Shown piece by piece: positions 26,882-37,596 of a stretch of 64,000 nucleotides of DNA. The DNA is from Aphanomyces cochlioides (Eukaryota; Oomycota; Saprolegniomycetes; Saprolegniales; Verrucalvaceae). The stretch covers positions 1,302,001-1,366,000 of the forward strand of contig JAHQRK010000001.1 in the NCBI GenBank assembly GCA_019828595.1. The letters are read 5' to 3'. Below the pieces are notes generated by a model. It was given only the letters and a program-made list of their open reading frames with translations. It was not told where the DNA came from and made no database searches. A program made the position numbers and the translations under genes. Position 1 is the first letter of the stretch. Each line of letters opens with the position of its first letter.

Positions 26882-28275
26882 ATGATCCGCGCTCTGTCCC
26901 GCAACTTTAGCTCCCGCCGCGTCGTCGTCGTCGATGGTGTCCGCTTGCCATTCCAAAAGTCCAACACGGTCTACAGTGATCTCATGGCGTACGATTTGAT
27001 GCGCGATGCGATCAAGGGATTGCTTGTCAAAACGGCTTTGGAACCGTCCAAGGTGGATTACGTGCTTTGTGGCACGGTCATCCAAGAAGTGCGCACGAGT
27101 AACATTGCCCGTGAAGCTGCCTTGGGTGCCGGTATTCCCAAGCATATCCCAGCTCATACGGTCACCATGGCCTGCATTTCGTCGAGCCAAGCTATTGCCA
27201 CCGGTGCTGAAAAGATTTTGGCCGGTAACGCTGACGTTGTTGTTGCTGGTGGTGCGGAAACTTTTTCCGACGTGCCGATTCGTTTCTCCCGCCCTATTCG
27301 CAAGCGTTTGATTAATTCTGCCAAGGCGATGAAGGCCGGTCCTGCTGGAATTTTGAAGCTTCTCTCGGGTTTGAAACCTGGTGATTTCGCCCCGGAAGCT
27401 CCTGCCATTAAGAACTTCCACACGAATGAGGTCATGGGTAACTCTTCGGACCGTTTGTCCGCTCGTTTTGGCGTCACCCGTAAGGAGATGGATGAATTTG
27501 CCATCAAGAGCCACAAATCAGCTGCCAAAGCTCATGCCGATGGCAAGTACGAAGGCGAAATCCTTCCATACAAGGGTACCACGTTGGAAAATGGTATCAA
27601 CCCTGACAGCAACTACGAAAAGGTAAATTTATCTCTGCAAGGACGGTAGCTCATGCGTTAATTAGGTGTCGTCGTTGAAGCCTGCTTTTGTCAAGCCTCA
27701 TGGCACACACACGGCAGCTAACTCGTCGTTCTTGACTGATGGCAGTGCCGCTACTTTGCTCATGTCGGAATCCAAGGCCTTGGAATTGGGTTACACTCCA
27801 AAGAGTATCATCCTTGATTCGGTCTTTGTCGGTGTCGATCCATTCGAATCTCTCTTGCTCGGCCCTGCCTATGGCATTGCCAAGATCCTCAAGCGCAACA
27901 ACTTGACGTTGAACGACATTGACCACTTCGACATCCACGAAGCATTTGCTGGACAAGTTTTAGCCAACTTGAATGCCTTGGCTGATGCTGAATTCTGCAA
28001 GCAAGAGTTTGGCTGGAGGTACTTTTGATTGCTTTATACCTGTGTGTTTATGCTTCGCCTGTAGCGACGCCGTTGGTCGCGTGCCTCACGACAAGCTCAA
28101 CTCATGGGGTGGCTCCTTGTCTTTGGGTCATCCTTTCGGTGCCACGGGCTCTCGTTTGGTCAACACTGGCTCGAACAAATTGGTCAAGGAAGGCGGCAAA
28201 TATGCTCTCTTGGCTGCTTGTGCAGACAGTGGCTTGGCTTACGTCGGCCTCCTCCAAAAGTACGAATCCAAATAA
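26882..28275 (+). CDS. HADHB: Mitochondrial trifunctional enzyme beta subunit (3-ketoacyl-CoA thiolase)
   Basis: Three exons (26882-27622, 27666-28018, 28065-28275) give 434 residues, near the usual length without a long leader. The protein starts MIRALSRNFSSRR, a basic Ser-containing import signal. The thiolase fold shows the acyl-accepting Cys in TMACISSSQ (~98), HEAF (~338), GHPFGATGSR (~385) and the general-base Cys in AACADSG (~416). The strings VVVVDGVRLPF, GTVIQEV and WGGSLSLGHPFGATG favour the trifunctional beta subunit over cytosolic or peroxisomal thiolases. It catalyses the last, CoA-dependent cleavage of beta-oxidation. The final motif reads CADSG rather than the common CAAGG, but the Cys is kept. 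Confidence 0.92.
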
Positions 28276-28873
28276 GCAATCTCCTCTCTTGTATATTTTA
28301 TGACTCAATCGATGCCTTGAATGAAATGCTGTTCTCCCAATAAGCATGGCTGTCTCAGTGCGCCATCGACACATTTAAGCTATCTAGAACACTTCTCCAA
28401 GCCGTCAAATGCTCCGATCTAACTCTTGGACTTGACATACAGCTATTGATTTCAGCATTTCATCAAACTATGATCCAACAAAGCAAACGAAGAGCACACA
28501 TCGAGTAGTTCAGCTTGTCTTCCATGTTGAGGCGTGATTCATGTTCAGTGATGCATTCGTGAATCCCTCGCACCTATCTTGAAATGTGATGCCAATCATC
28601 GGTGCAGCAACTCGAACATTAAGCTGTGTAGCAACCATTGTCAAGGAAGGCATGAAAAGTTAACCTCGTCTTGTTTCGTTTGTTGAAGGAACCACAAGAG
28701 CGTTGTGAATCTTCCAAGTCATGAAATATTGCTCATAGCGCTAGGTATAGCCTGGTGGATTGAACATGCTGTGCCATAATTCGCTTGTACCTTCAAGAAA
28801 CCAGTCTATCAACGTGCATGAGGGTCAACATTGTGTTTGTCCGGGATTTTGCACTTTGTCCGGATAGGTCGTC
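28276..28873. other. Intergenic region
   Basis: 598 bp between the thiolase stop and the JmjC start. No convincing exon on either strand. TCCGGATA sits at 28859-28866, just before the next ATG (listed separately). Confidence 0.4.
28859..28866. promoter_or_regulatory. TCCGGATA motif upstream of the JmjC gene
   Basis: This 8-mer lies 8 bp before the ATG at 28874 and is the core of a longer palindrome found upstream of other genes here (31973, 35985, 52717). A regulatory role is inferred from recurrence only. Confidence 0.25.
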
Positions 28874-30644
28874 ATGTTGGAAGCTCTGGCCGAAGTGGCT
28901 CGATGGTATCGCAAACAACCAGCGGCTCGCTCTGGTGGCGTTAACCAAGAGACTGACTCGTGTTGTCCATCAACTAAGCTGAATCGCCTTCTCTCAATAG
29001 ACATTGTTCAAGAATTTCTTCGCGATAAAGTCTCGGAGCTACGGTGAGATGAAGTCGATCCATTCAAACTCATATTGACCATGCTCTAGGATCTCGTTGC
29101 AAAGAGATCGCGAGAATCATGCTTTGCATGCAACGGTAGCTCTATTCCTTGAGCTCATTGACAGAACGGACGACGACACTGTTTATCACATGGAGCGGGC
29201 GATGGCTTTAGCCCCTGATGAAGGTGATTACTCTTTCGACTTTGACTCAATTGTGTGATTAGTGCAGTACAAAGCCCACCATCGTCGAATGGCTTTCAAT
29301 GCTGCTTCCAAACGAGCAATAATTGAAGTTGAACGCAAGATAAAGAATGGAGAAATCCAAGCCATCCTCACCAAGGCTTCAATAGCTGTCAGAGACTCAT
29401 CCTCGTTGACAGCGGATGAATTCATAGCGAGTACGAGTCCAAACTCATCCCTCAATCTAAGTACATTCTAGATTATTCAATGAAACGAATTCCCGTCGTC
29501 ATCCGAGGCGGGGCGTCTCTCGTTACTCATCCGGTGTGCCTGTCTGGCTTGTGTTGGTCGTCTGAATCGTTCCTTGTAGCTATGGACACTTGATTTTCTT
29601 AGTTCACATCCCGCTTTTGCCACTGTCGAAGTAGAGACAAAGCGCAAAGTGCTTGATTCCGTGCGTTGGGCTCGTCTCGAAGAAGGCCCAAGATTGTCGT
29701 TACGAGACTTCATCGCCCAAAAAGCCTCAGCTCAATTGTACGTTCACGATGTGTCCATTCCACTGCATTTTCCAGGTTTTATATCCCATGAAGAGTTTAC
29801 CCAACAGTGTCTAGCTCTGGCTGAGACCATGAACATTCCAGCATATTTTGCAGGAGACTTCCTGCAATTAGCTCCACAGTACGCTCATCGTCTATCAATT
29901 TTATCAAGTTGTTATGGAATAGAGGATCTCTGTACCGTGAAACGTGGCCGAGTTTATTTCTCGGCCCAGCATCGACAGAAAGCCAAACGCATATTGATTC
30001 GTTCGGGTCGAACTTTTGGATGGCTCTGATAGAAGGACGGAAACGTTGGCTTCTTGTCCACCCTGACGATGTTCACCTGCTTTATCCACATTGGCACCCT
30101 GGATCACCAGACCTTGTCTTCTCCGTTGATCTTGCTCGTCCCGACCATGCGTTATTTCCGCTGCACAAGTGAGTTCATGCAGGATCTATCGATTTCTAAG
30201 TCAAGTGTAGGTATGCTCGTGTCAGCGAATGCATCATGGAAGCAGGGGACATCCTCTTTGTTCCAGCAGGCACTCCCCATTATGTGGAGAATATCACAGA
30301 TACTGTCGCTGTGTCGAGCAATTATATTGACTCGAGTAATTGGCCTTTGGCAAGAGAAGCTTTGGAGCAACAGGTAGAATGACACGTGAAAGAATCAGAT
30401 TGAAGGCAATGTGTAGAGCTTTTCGGATCCACGGGCGGCAGAGCTCTTAGCTCTTTTAGAAAAAATAGTCGCTGAAGGCGAATCTCATGAAAGTCGAGAG
30501 GGTTTGAGCTTGTCTTTTCAAGAGTTCAAAAATCCAAAGAAGATTGATAGATCTACCAAACGTCGTCGAATTGAAGACGAATTTGCTGCCGATTTCGACG
30601 AGGACCCAGAAGAGGACTATAAAAACGGAGTCGCTTCCTATTAA
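28874..30644 (+). CDS. JmjC-domain 2-oxoglutarate oxygenase
   Basis: Eight exons (28874-29043, 29090-29223, 29263-29430, 29472-29533, 29580-29878, 29923-30168, 30211-30373, 30417-30644) give 489 residues. The start follows an in-frame TAG. An N-terminal helical part of ~150 residues precedes a cupin-8/JmjC domain. That domain shows KRIPVVIRGG, the LWTLDFL segment, TWPSLFLGPA, the iron ligands H-x-D (~299/301) and the distal His in AGTPHYVENI (~381). WMALIEGRKRWLLV fits the strand after the metal site. The C-terminus has an STKRRRIEDEF basic patch, possibly nuclear targeting, then an acidic tail. Proteins of this kind hydroxylate or demethylate protein side chains using Fe(II) and 2-oxoglutarate. 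The substrate cannot be told from sequence; the layout is closer to JMJD4/JMJD6-like hydroxylases than to histone demethylases with reader domains. Confidence 0.85.
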
Positions 30645-31052
30645 TTCGATTCAGATACGAATTGGATAGTCTGTACGGCTTGGAGAATCTAGCATGCTGG
30701 TACAACATTGAGTGAAGCCTGAAGACAGCATTTTAGTCGCTGAATTGAATGAGCTGCGTTGCTCATGGAGCTCATACATGTAGCAAGACAATCGCGAAAA
30801 ATCATAAATCCTGGGCAGCGTTGGGTGTAATTATTGAGATAATTCACGAAGCCAGTGACAGTGTTGACTTTGACAAGCATCGGGAAAGACTTGACCCCGC
30901 GAGAAGGCAATGTTGTCTAACAGAGAGCCTCGATATTCTACTTGAGGCTTGCGTTTTTGCACGATATATATGGCTCAGGTTGCATGAAGGCAAACAACTC
31001 GACGGAAAGTCATGATGAGGCTTGAATACATATTTCATTAACTATATAGAGC
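30645..31052. other. Tail-to-tail intergenic region
   Basis: 408 bp between converging genes. Short open frames on both strands show no recognisable motif. Nothing else seen. Confidence 0.4.
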
Positions 31053-31835
31053 TTACACCAAGAGGACAGCATTGATGCAACCATCGTTTTCTGGGTTGTT
31101 GGTCACTTGGGCGTATTTACCCCACACAACTTTGCCAGTCGTCGTGACCAAACCCAATTCACTCACGTTCACTTCAATGATCGTACCCTTTGTCATGACT
31201 CCAAGCTGGGTATATAATGGCGACGATGGGTTCTTCTTCACCCCCAAAATGTCGAGTTGGAAAGTGGTTTTCAATTCAGGGTGGGTCACATGAGCCTTCT
31301 TGAAACGCATGGCAGCAGGACGAATAAATCGTTCGTATTTTGGTGGCTTGCGGGTAAAGTTTTCACCGACAAATGTGGCTTTGGTAATCATACGCTTCCA
31401 AGCTTTGTTGCGTCGCTTGCCCGATCGAAGTACTTTGAACATTTCATCATCGGCAATGGGCTTGACCTTCGGAATTGGTACATCCCACTTGCCAGCCTTT
31501 TCTTTTCGCTTTTGCTTGACTGTGTTACTGAGCACCTTGGCTCGGCTCACGCCTTCACGATCAAGCAAATACGATGGCACAGCACCGTCTGGAATATTGT
31601 CGTCGTTGGCATGTTTGTTTGTGCGTTCGTTGTGCATCGCTAAAGTCTTCTTCATGGCAGCCTTTTCCTTGAATCGCTTCTGGTTGTACAACTTGGCGCG
31701 CAAACCGTGCACCTTTTGGGCAAACGCTGATCGGCGATGGACTTCACGCGCTTCTTTCTTACGCGCACGTTCATGGTGGTCATAACGCACACCATGGCGC
31801 TTCTTGTGCATCTCCATATGCTCATGTTGAGGCAT
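31053..31835 (-). CDS. NSA2: Ribosome biogenesis protein NSA2
   Basis: A single uninterrupted exon of 260 residues, the usual family length. The N-terminus [15 protein letters not shown] is followed by a highly basic coiled segment, [10 protein letters not shown] near residue 88, and a C-terminal S8e-like beta domain ending in [15 protein letters not shown]2 is a nuclear/nucleolar assembly factor of the pre-60S ribosomal subunit, needed for 27S pre-rRNA processing. It is one of only two intact host genes in the window without introns. An AT-rich palindrome lies 138 bp upstream. Confidence 0.95.
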   Translation of the reverse strand: MPQHEHMEMHKKRHGVRYDHHERARKKEAREVHRRSAFAQKVHGLRAKLYNQKRFKEKAAMKKTLAMHNERTNKHANDDNIPDGAVPSYLLDREGVSRAKVLSNTVKQKRKEKAGKWDVPIPKVKPIADDEMFKVLRSGKRRNKAWKRMITKATFVGENFTRKPPKYERFIRPAAMRFKKAHVTHPELKTTFQLDILGVKKNPSSPLYTQLGVMTKGTIIEVNVSELGLVTTTGKVVWGKYAQVTNNPENDGCINAVLLV

Positions 31836-32468
31836 CTTGACTTGGCGGTCTCAAGTTCTACGGCAACTTGAAAACTAATGCACCGTCTCGGGATTTGACA
31901 AAAAGCCCAGTCGTCCAACCAACCATTGTATCACACTATCTACATTCCATTTATTCAAATAGTGTGATTATAATATCCGGATATTCTGAGGAATTATTCG
32001 GATATTCTTTTCCATGATCAACCGTTTCATGTTGCCAGACCACACCTCTGGCAAATATTGCGCCGAGATAGCAGACTTGGACGTGCTCCATGGATAGGAT
32101 TACACGAAATGCGCATTCTTGAATGCATTTTACGTCTCCATTGGTGTGCTTACTGAGAATAAGAGCGGCATCTGAATAGATCTCATTGCAATCTGCAAAA
32201 TTCTTTGTATTTTTGAGACACCTGGAGATAGGAAGATTGCCTTCAAGGCTGGTTCGTGTAGCAATGAGATCTTCGTGTGCATTCGAGTTGCTGTCTGCTT
32301 GTTAATGACATTAGGATGAACTATGGCTATTGTTTCGAGGGTATTTCAGCCAGTTGAAGTGAGACACCAATCAAGAAGGTTTCCTGGGACGAGGACGACG
32401 GTCAACCGCCGTCGTTTCGAACTGCGAGAACATATCCAACACGACCTATTGAGAAATCGACCACGACG
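31836..32468. other. Divergent intergenic region
   Basis: 633 bp between the NSA2 start (minus) and the methylsterol oxidase start (plus). It contains the 12-bp palindrome at 31973-31984. No coding exon recognised. Confidence 0.4.
31973..31984. promoter_or_regulatory. ATATCCGGATAT palindrome upstream of NSA2
   Basis: A perfect 12-bp palindrome 138 bp upstream of the NSA2 start, with a half copy (TTCGGATATTC) about 15 bp further on. The core TATCCGGAT recurs upstream of VAMP7 and MPP beta. A dimeric factor site is plausible but unproven. Confidence 0.35.
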
Positions 32469-33632
32469 ATGAAACGCGAGCTTGTCGATGCAATCGTTTT
32501 GCCTCTATATGGTACAGCTATTCTGCTTTCGCTTCGAACCGCTTATGGTAAGCACGTCCGGCATCGACTCAGTACAAACTACGTGAGATGTGTAGAATCC
32601 GCATGGTTTCAAGGTATCATGGCGAGTCATGGAAGCAATGTGGCCAACTATTGCAGCTTGACTCTGTCGTTTGTGGTGTTTTGGACACATTCACTTATCT
32701 TGATGGCTATTGACAATCTTCGACCAGGTAAAGCATTTGCTATGCCGTTGATTTGTTGAGGATTCTAGCGTGGGCGATCAAGTACAAGGTCCAAGCTGTA
32801 CGTTTCATGAATACGAACTTGCATTGAGCAACTACTATAGGACAAGTTTGTGTCGAGCGAGATGACGGTCAAGGGAATTCGCGTGGCATTGTTCAACATT
32901 TTATGCATTGCGTTGCCAATGTCCATTGTGTGGAACGCATTTGTGTTGCCTTGGCGTGGCGTGGATCCTGATACTCCACTTCCATCTTGGTACGTTGCAG
33001 CTTGAATTCTTGGGCTAATCCACTGGGCCCTCGCAGGTCAAGAGTAATCATGGACTTTGCTGTCTTCCTTCTTGCCGTCGAAGTGCTCTTCTACTATTCG
33101 CATCGCATCTTTGTAATGATCTCGCCTGGTCCATCATGGACACTCACAATCGTCTAGCACATGAAAGCCTTCTATGCTACCTACCACAAGATGCACCATG
33201 AATTTACAGCACCTATTGGCGTCGCAGCAGTGTATTGCACCCCTTTGGAAATGGTTATCGCGAATGTGCTTCCTCTTATGGCTGGTATTCTTCACGTTCA
33301 ACTTGCAATGACCTCAGCAATTTTTAGGCCCAACAATCATGGGCTCTCATATTACTACGACCACCTCTTGGTTTTGCTTGGCGCTCATCAATACCGTCCA
33401 AACGCATTCAGGATATGATTTTCCCTTCATGGCCAGCCCACGACGACATGATTTCCATCACGAGGCTTTCACTGAAAACTTCGGGTACGTCACTTGAATG
33501 AGAGATTTGATGCTCATGAGGAATCTATGCAGAGTTCTCGGCGTTTTAGACACTATTCACCACACGGATACCAAGTTTTTAGCCCGCATGGAGCAGGAAC
33601 ATCAAGCAAATCTTAAGCCCAAGGCTGCGTGA
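32469..33632 (+). CDS. C-4 methylsterol oxidase (ERG25/SMO family)
   Basis: Eight exons (32469-32547, 32596-32727, 32769-32797, 32841-32989, 33037-33112, 33158-33284, 33328-33484, 33533-33632) give 282 residues. The di-iron histidine boxes are intact: HRIFH (~152-156), HKMHH (~165-169) and HDFHH (~239-243). HEFTAPIGVAA and HSGYDFPF are characteristic of sterol C-4 methyl oxidases. At least three hydrophobic membrane segments are visible, as expected for an ER enzyme. It removes C-4 methyl groups from sterol precursors with O2 and cytochrome b5. The first intron (48 nt) has good splice sites but no stop and is frame-neutral; if retained it would add 16 residues. The 29-nt third exon is small but needed to keep the frame. 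Confidence 0.85.
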
Positions 33633-34141
33633 GGCCATTTATATATTACTAGTACTCTAATGAATATTAATTTGGTGCATCCGTCGCGGAGTGTACCATA
33701 TATTATCTTTTAGGACATCGGAAACCAATCTTCTCAATCCCGAGGTTCCTCATCTGAAGTATAGATCATTGATGCCATTTCATTTCAAAGATCTCGTTGG
33801 ATTCTCTGAGTGTCTGGAGAACTTGATTTCCTTGAGTCATCTTTCCGGTAAACGCTCTTCAGCTCACGATGACATCACGATATCCACTCGACAATATGAA
33901 TATGCATCGTTGGGCGGGATATGACCTACTCATTGACCTCTCTCGTCCAAGCAGACCCCCACGTATTCGACGAACGGCTTCATTTTGGCATTTTCGATTC
34001 CGAAATTGAAAAGGATCCGAATTTCGGGTCATATGGTTGAAAAAAGGTTCCCCCATTTAGGAAATATCCTAAAATTAATCAAATGTATCCTCCGAACTCA
34101 TTTGAGGCCCAGAGTTTGCGAGGAAGTTCTCGACAGAAGCC
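33633..34141. other. Intergenic region
   Basis: 509 bp between the methylsterol oxidase stop and the PSMA4 start. AT-rich at the 3' end of the first gene. No recognised gene or repeat. Confidence 0.4.
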
Positions 34142-34990
34142 ATGTCTCGACGATATGATGGACGCACAACGACTTTCTCCCCCGAAGGACGCCTCTTTCA
34201 GGTCGAATATGCCATGGAAGCCATCAACAATGCAGGCTCTGCGGTCGGTATCCTCGCAAAGGATGGTATTGTGATTGCAGGTGCATTCTTTGCCTCACAG
34301 CACGCCCAACATGTATAACATTGTAGCTGAGAAGAAGACAGTGTCAAAACTGCTTGCACCAGTCAAGACCAGTGAAAAGACGATGAAATTGGACGATCAT
34401 ATAATTTGTGCCGTCGCAGGTACGCCGTGCTCCATGGTCACAACACCGTGATTGACATGTGTGTCCAAGGTCTCACATCTGATGCCAATATTTTGGTCAA
34501 CTATGCTCGCCTCTCTGCTCAACGCTACCAATTGTCGTACCAAGAACAACAACCATGCGAACAACTTGTCCAGACGATTTGCAACTACAAGCAAGCATAC
34601 ACCCAATTCGGTGGGCAACGCCCTTTTGGCGTGTCGTTCCTCTATGCCGGCTGGGACCGACACTTTGGCTTTCAATTGTATCACAGTGACCCAAGTGGTA
34701 ACTATGGCGGATGGAAAGCCACTGCCATCGGTGCCAACAACCGCGCTGCCAAGAACATGCTCAAGTCTGACTATCAAGAAGGCATGACTGTTGAAGAAGC
34801 ACTCAAGTTTTCTGTCAAGGTGATGGGCAAGACCATGGATACGACAACACCAACTGCCGAGAAGCTCGAATTCTCTACTTTGACCCGAAATGAAAACGGC
34901 AAGTTGGTTCACCGTTTGCTCTCTGCCGCAGAAACGGAAGCATTGTTGAAGGAAGCTGAAGCTCAAACCGCATCGTCGGGTGACATTTAG
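34142..34990 (+). CDS. PSMA4: 20S proteasome subunit alpha type-4 (alpha3)
   Basis: Three exons (34142-34280, 34327-34419, 34470-34990) give 250 residues. The N-terminus [20 protein letters not shown] is the alpha-subunit signature, followed by [39 protein letters not shown] and [12 protein letters not shown] identify the alpha3/PSMA4 paralogue. Alpha subunits form the outer rings and the gate of the 20S core; they are not proteolytic. The C-terminal tail is shorter and less Lys-rich than in animals. Only 41 bp separate this stop from the converging VAMP7-like gene. Confidence 0.95.
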
Positions 34991-35031
34991 GTGCTTTGAC
35001 GATTAACATTGGTAAAGAGATGCATTTGTGC

Positions 35032-35911
35032 TCATCTATTATGCACTGCAGTGTCTACTGCGTCTTTGGCCTTGTCCACTGAGCTTGAAACTTCGTTCTT
35101 GACAGACTCGGCACCGCTAACAACTTTGTTGGAGATGTCCCGGATCATGGGGATCTTCCTCTCGCTGTTGCCACTACCACATGAAGCCATATCCCATCCG
35201 CATATCCAACTCAAGCTCAGCCACATGAGGATGGCGAAGAGCAGCAGGGCAAGGAGCTGATACTTGATGTTCTTCCACCACAAGACATTCTTCAGTTTGG
35301 TCGAAGTTTGCTGGAACACAATCGCGTCATGGTGGAGCTTCTCAGTCTTTCCCACGAGCTCATTCATCTTTTCACCACGCTCGAGCAACTACAATCGACA
35401 ATATGAGGTGATCAAAGCAAGGATGAAACTACTCGATGCAAGCTATCTGCCATTTTATTCTTCACTTCCTTAACTTGATCCGTGACCTAGGGAAGAGTAT
35501 CAACATGTCGTTGACATTGCTACTTACCACATCAATCTTCGTCCGAATCTTGATGTGTTCGTACTTGGTAACGAGAGCTTTCAACTGGTGGACGAAATCT
35601 TTCGGTGTTTTGCTCTTGTGCATGCTTCGTGCCATGAACTCGTTCTTGGTTTCTTCTAGCATTGCGTAGGCAGCCTCGCGTTGAAATAGCTCACAGCACA
35701 TGCACATAAACGTCAATCCGTCGCACACATAATAGTAGTAGACACGCTGCCCCATCACAAACACATTGCGCGTCTCGGTTGGGTGCCGCTTTTCGTAAAT
35801 ATCCCGCAGCACTGCATGGGAAAACTTGATAGGCTCACTGTCAATAGGTTCTTCTGTGTATTCACACAGAACAGCCAAGTCACGCGCAATCACAACGTGC
35901 GAAATCGGCAT
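35032..35911 (-). CDS. VAMP7: VAMP7-like longin R-SNARE with an extended C-terminal tail
   Basis: Three exons (35911-35528, 35486-35433, 35388-35032) give 264 residues. A longin domain spans roughly residues 1-110, beginning ISHVVIARDLAVLCEY. The SNARE helix covers ~127-188, with the zero-layer Arg in LLERGEKM at ~150. WWKNIKYQ leads into a transmembrane segment at ~190-213. R-SNAREs on vesicles pair with three Q-SNARE helices to fuse membranes; the VAMP7 class acts in late endosome/lysosome and secretory fusion. About 47 residues follow the membrane span (KNEVSSSVDKAKDAV and similar), far more than the few residues usual for this class. They would face the lumen or outside. Confidence 0.85.
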
Positions 35912-35984
35912 TGCGGCGGTGGTGGCGACTCGTCAAAAGATCGCGTATTCCAATTTATTGACAAAAATATATTGATAACATCAT

Positions 35985-35994
35985 TATCCGGATA
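35985..35994. promoter_or_regulatory. TATCCGGATA palindrome upstream of VAMP7-like gene
   Basis: A perfect 10-bp palindrome 74 bp upstream of the VAMP7-like start codon, identical to the core of the NSA2 upstream motif. Role inferred from recurrence. Confidence 0.35.
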
Positions 35995-36032
35995 TCCAAC
36001 GATGGAGTATCATGCTATTTTTTGTTCGTTAA

Positions 36033-36611
36033 GGGCGGGTCTGGATGCCACCAAAAATGGCATAAAAATGCCAAAAAATGCCATAATTCGAAATATGCCA
36101 TAATTTTCAATTTTGACTGTCTGGATGCCACCTTCTCAAAGAAGTTTTTGTCACAATTTTCTGGAGTTTTGGCCAAATTAAATAAATAGCCAAAAAAAAA
36201 ATGGACCAAATTGGTCTATTTTTTTATGACATATTTTCGTCATGAACGCAGTGATCGAGTCAAGCTTGAGATTCAGCTTGTCATCTCTACAAAAATACAC
36301 GCACACACTATATATTATCACTGTTGCATGTTCTAACACTCTGAGAAGCGACAGTGATCGAGCCTTGCTCATCTCTGGCTCATTTCAAAGTTTCCGGTAG
36401 GAAGAGACTGACACAGCAGTATCACAACAATCGTCTGTACCGGTAATGTTGAAGTTTCTTGTGGGCCTCAAGTTGTGGCATCCAGACAAATAACAAATTC
36501 TCCAACTACATATTCCATTTTAAATTGTGAATTTGGAACTTTGGAAAAATTTTGCAAAATGTTATTTCAGTTTTATGGAATAAAAAAATTGATGGGCATC
36601 CAGACCCGCCC
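36033..36611. mobile_element. PIF/Harbinger-type MITE with doubled inverted ends
   Basis: 579 bp. The left end reads GGGCGGGTCTGGATGCC and the right end is its exact reverse complement. The flanking trinucleotide TAA is present on both sides (36030-36032 and 36612-36614), matching the TWA target duplication of PIF/Harbinger elements. A second inner pair repeats the motif: TGTCTGGATGCCACC near 36117 and GTGGCATCCAGACAA near 36474. The interior is AT-rich and has no transposase, so it is non-autonomous. Confidence 0.75.
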
Positions 36612-37008
36612 TAAGACTGCGTGCAGGAGCACAAGCAATCGTATAGTCGAGACCTTGTTCGCAACTTTCAGGATGGCTGTCTTCGCTATCAGTGATTTCG
36701 TCAAAGTACTTTCGACATTGTGCCGCTTCTTGAAAAACATAAAATTTTCGAAAATGATAAACTCGTGACGAACGACATGCGATCTCGTGTGGCACAGCTC
36801 TCATCACAAAATTCATTCGCACGGACGGATAATGTGTCTCCCTGCAGTATTAAGGGCCTCTTTCGAGTAGGATTTTTATGAGTCTCTGTTTACCACAAAA
36901 AGTTGACTCCAAGTTCATCCATGTACTTTTGGGAGTCAGATTTTCAGCTGATGAAAAATGATTGGTCAGTACAGTGACCTAAAATGTTTGATCATGGTGA
37001 GCATGGTA
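36612..37008. other. Spacer between two MITEs
   Basis: 397 bp without recognisable coding sequence or repeat ends. Confidence 0.3.
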
Positions 37009-37596
37009 CAGTAAAACCTGGTAGAATGAACATCTCATGGTGGAGTGGGATTTTCGTTCAAATTGAAAGGCGTTCAGCTATAGATAAATATAAGATTTTG
37101 TATTCGCATAGTAGCCTCAAGACAAAATGATTCTGTATGTAACAACACCTGGTACACGCCCTCAACGACGACCATGCTAACAACATTTATACAATCAACA
37201 ACTCAATGTCGTCTATATTAATGAGAAAGGAATGTTTATTAAAGGATATGAACATCGCCTTGGAGCACTTAAATCGCTGCATAATATCAGCGTATGGTAC
37301 ACCTTCGTCGATCATCTTCAGCATAGCCACCTTGTCGTCTATACTCAAGTCAACCATGCTTCCTGAGTTGAGTGAGTATGTGGCTGTTTATCAAAATAGA
37401 CCAGAAAACGCCTGCTCGTATTCAACCTTAAACGCTGTTACTCCTCACATCTGTCAATATTACTGCGTTCAGCTTCAAAGGGTTTTGTTCAATCTAGCAA
37501 TGCCGCTATCAATGAAAATCTGTCCGTGGATCCAAAACATGTTCATTTTGAAAGGCGTTTAGCTATCCGAGGTGTTTAAAGTGGCAGGTTTTACTG
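37009..37596. mobile_element. pogo/Tigger-type (Tc1/mariner) MITE
   Basis: 588 bp bounded by CAGTAAAACCTG and its reverse complement CAGGTTTTACTG, with TA on both outer sides (37007-37008 and 37597-37598), as expected for Tc1/mariner elements. The CAGT start and AAAACCT are typical of pogo-like ends. A subterminal direct repeat TTGAAAGGCGTTYAGCTAT occurs near both ends (about 37064 and 37547). A 118-codon open frame inside (37206-37562) has no DDE transposase features, so the element looks non-autonomous. Confidence 0.75.

Noticed and set aside
37206..37562. 118-codon open frame inside the pogo-type MITE
   Set aside because: No DDE or helix-turn-helix features; the frame spans the subterminal repeats and is probably chance.
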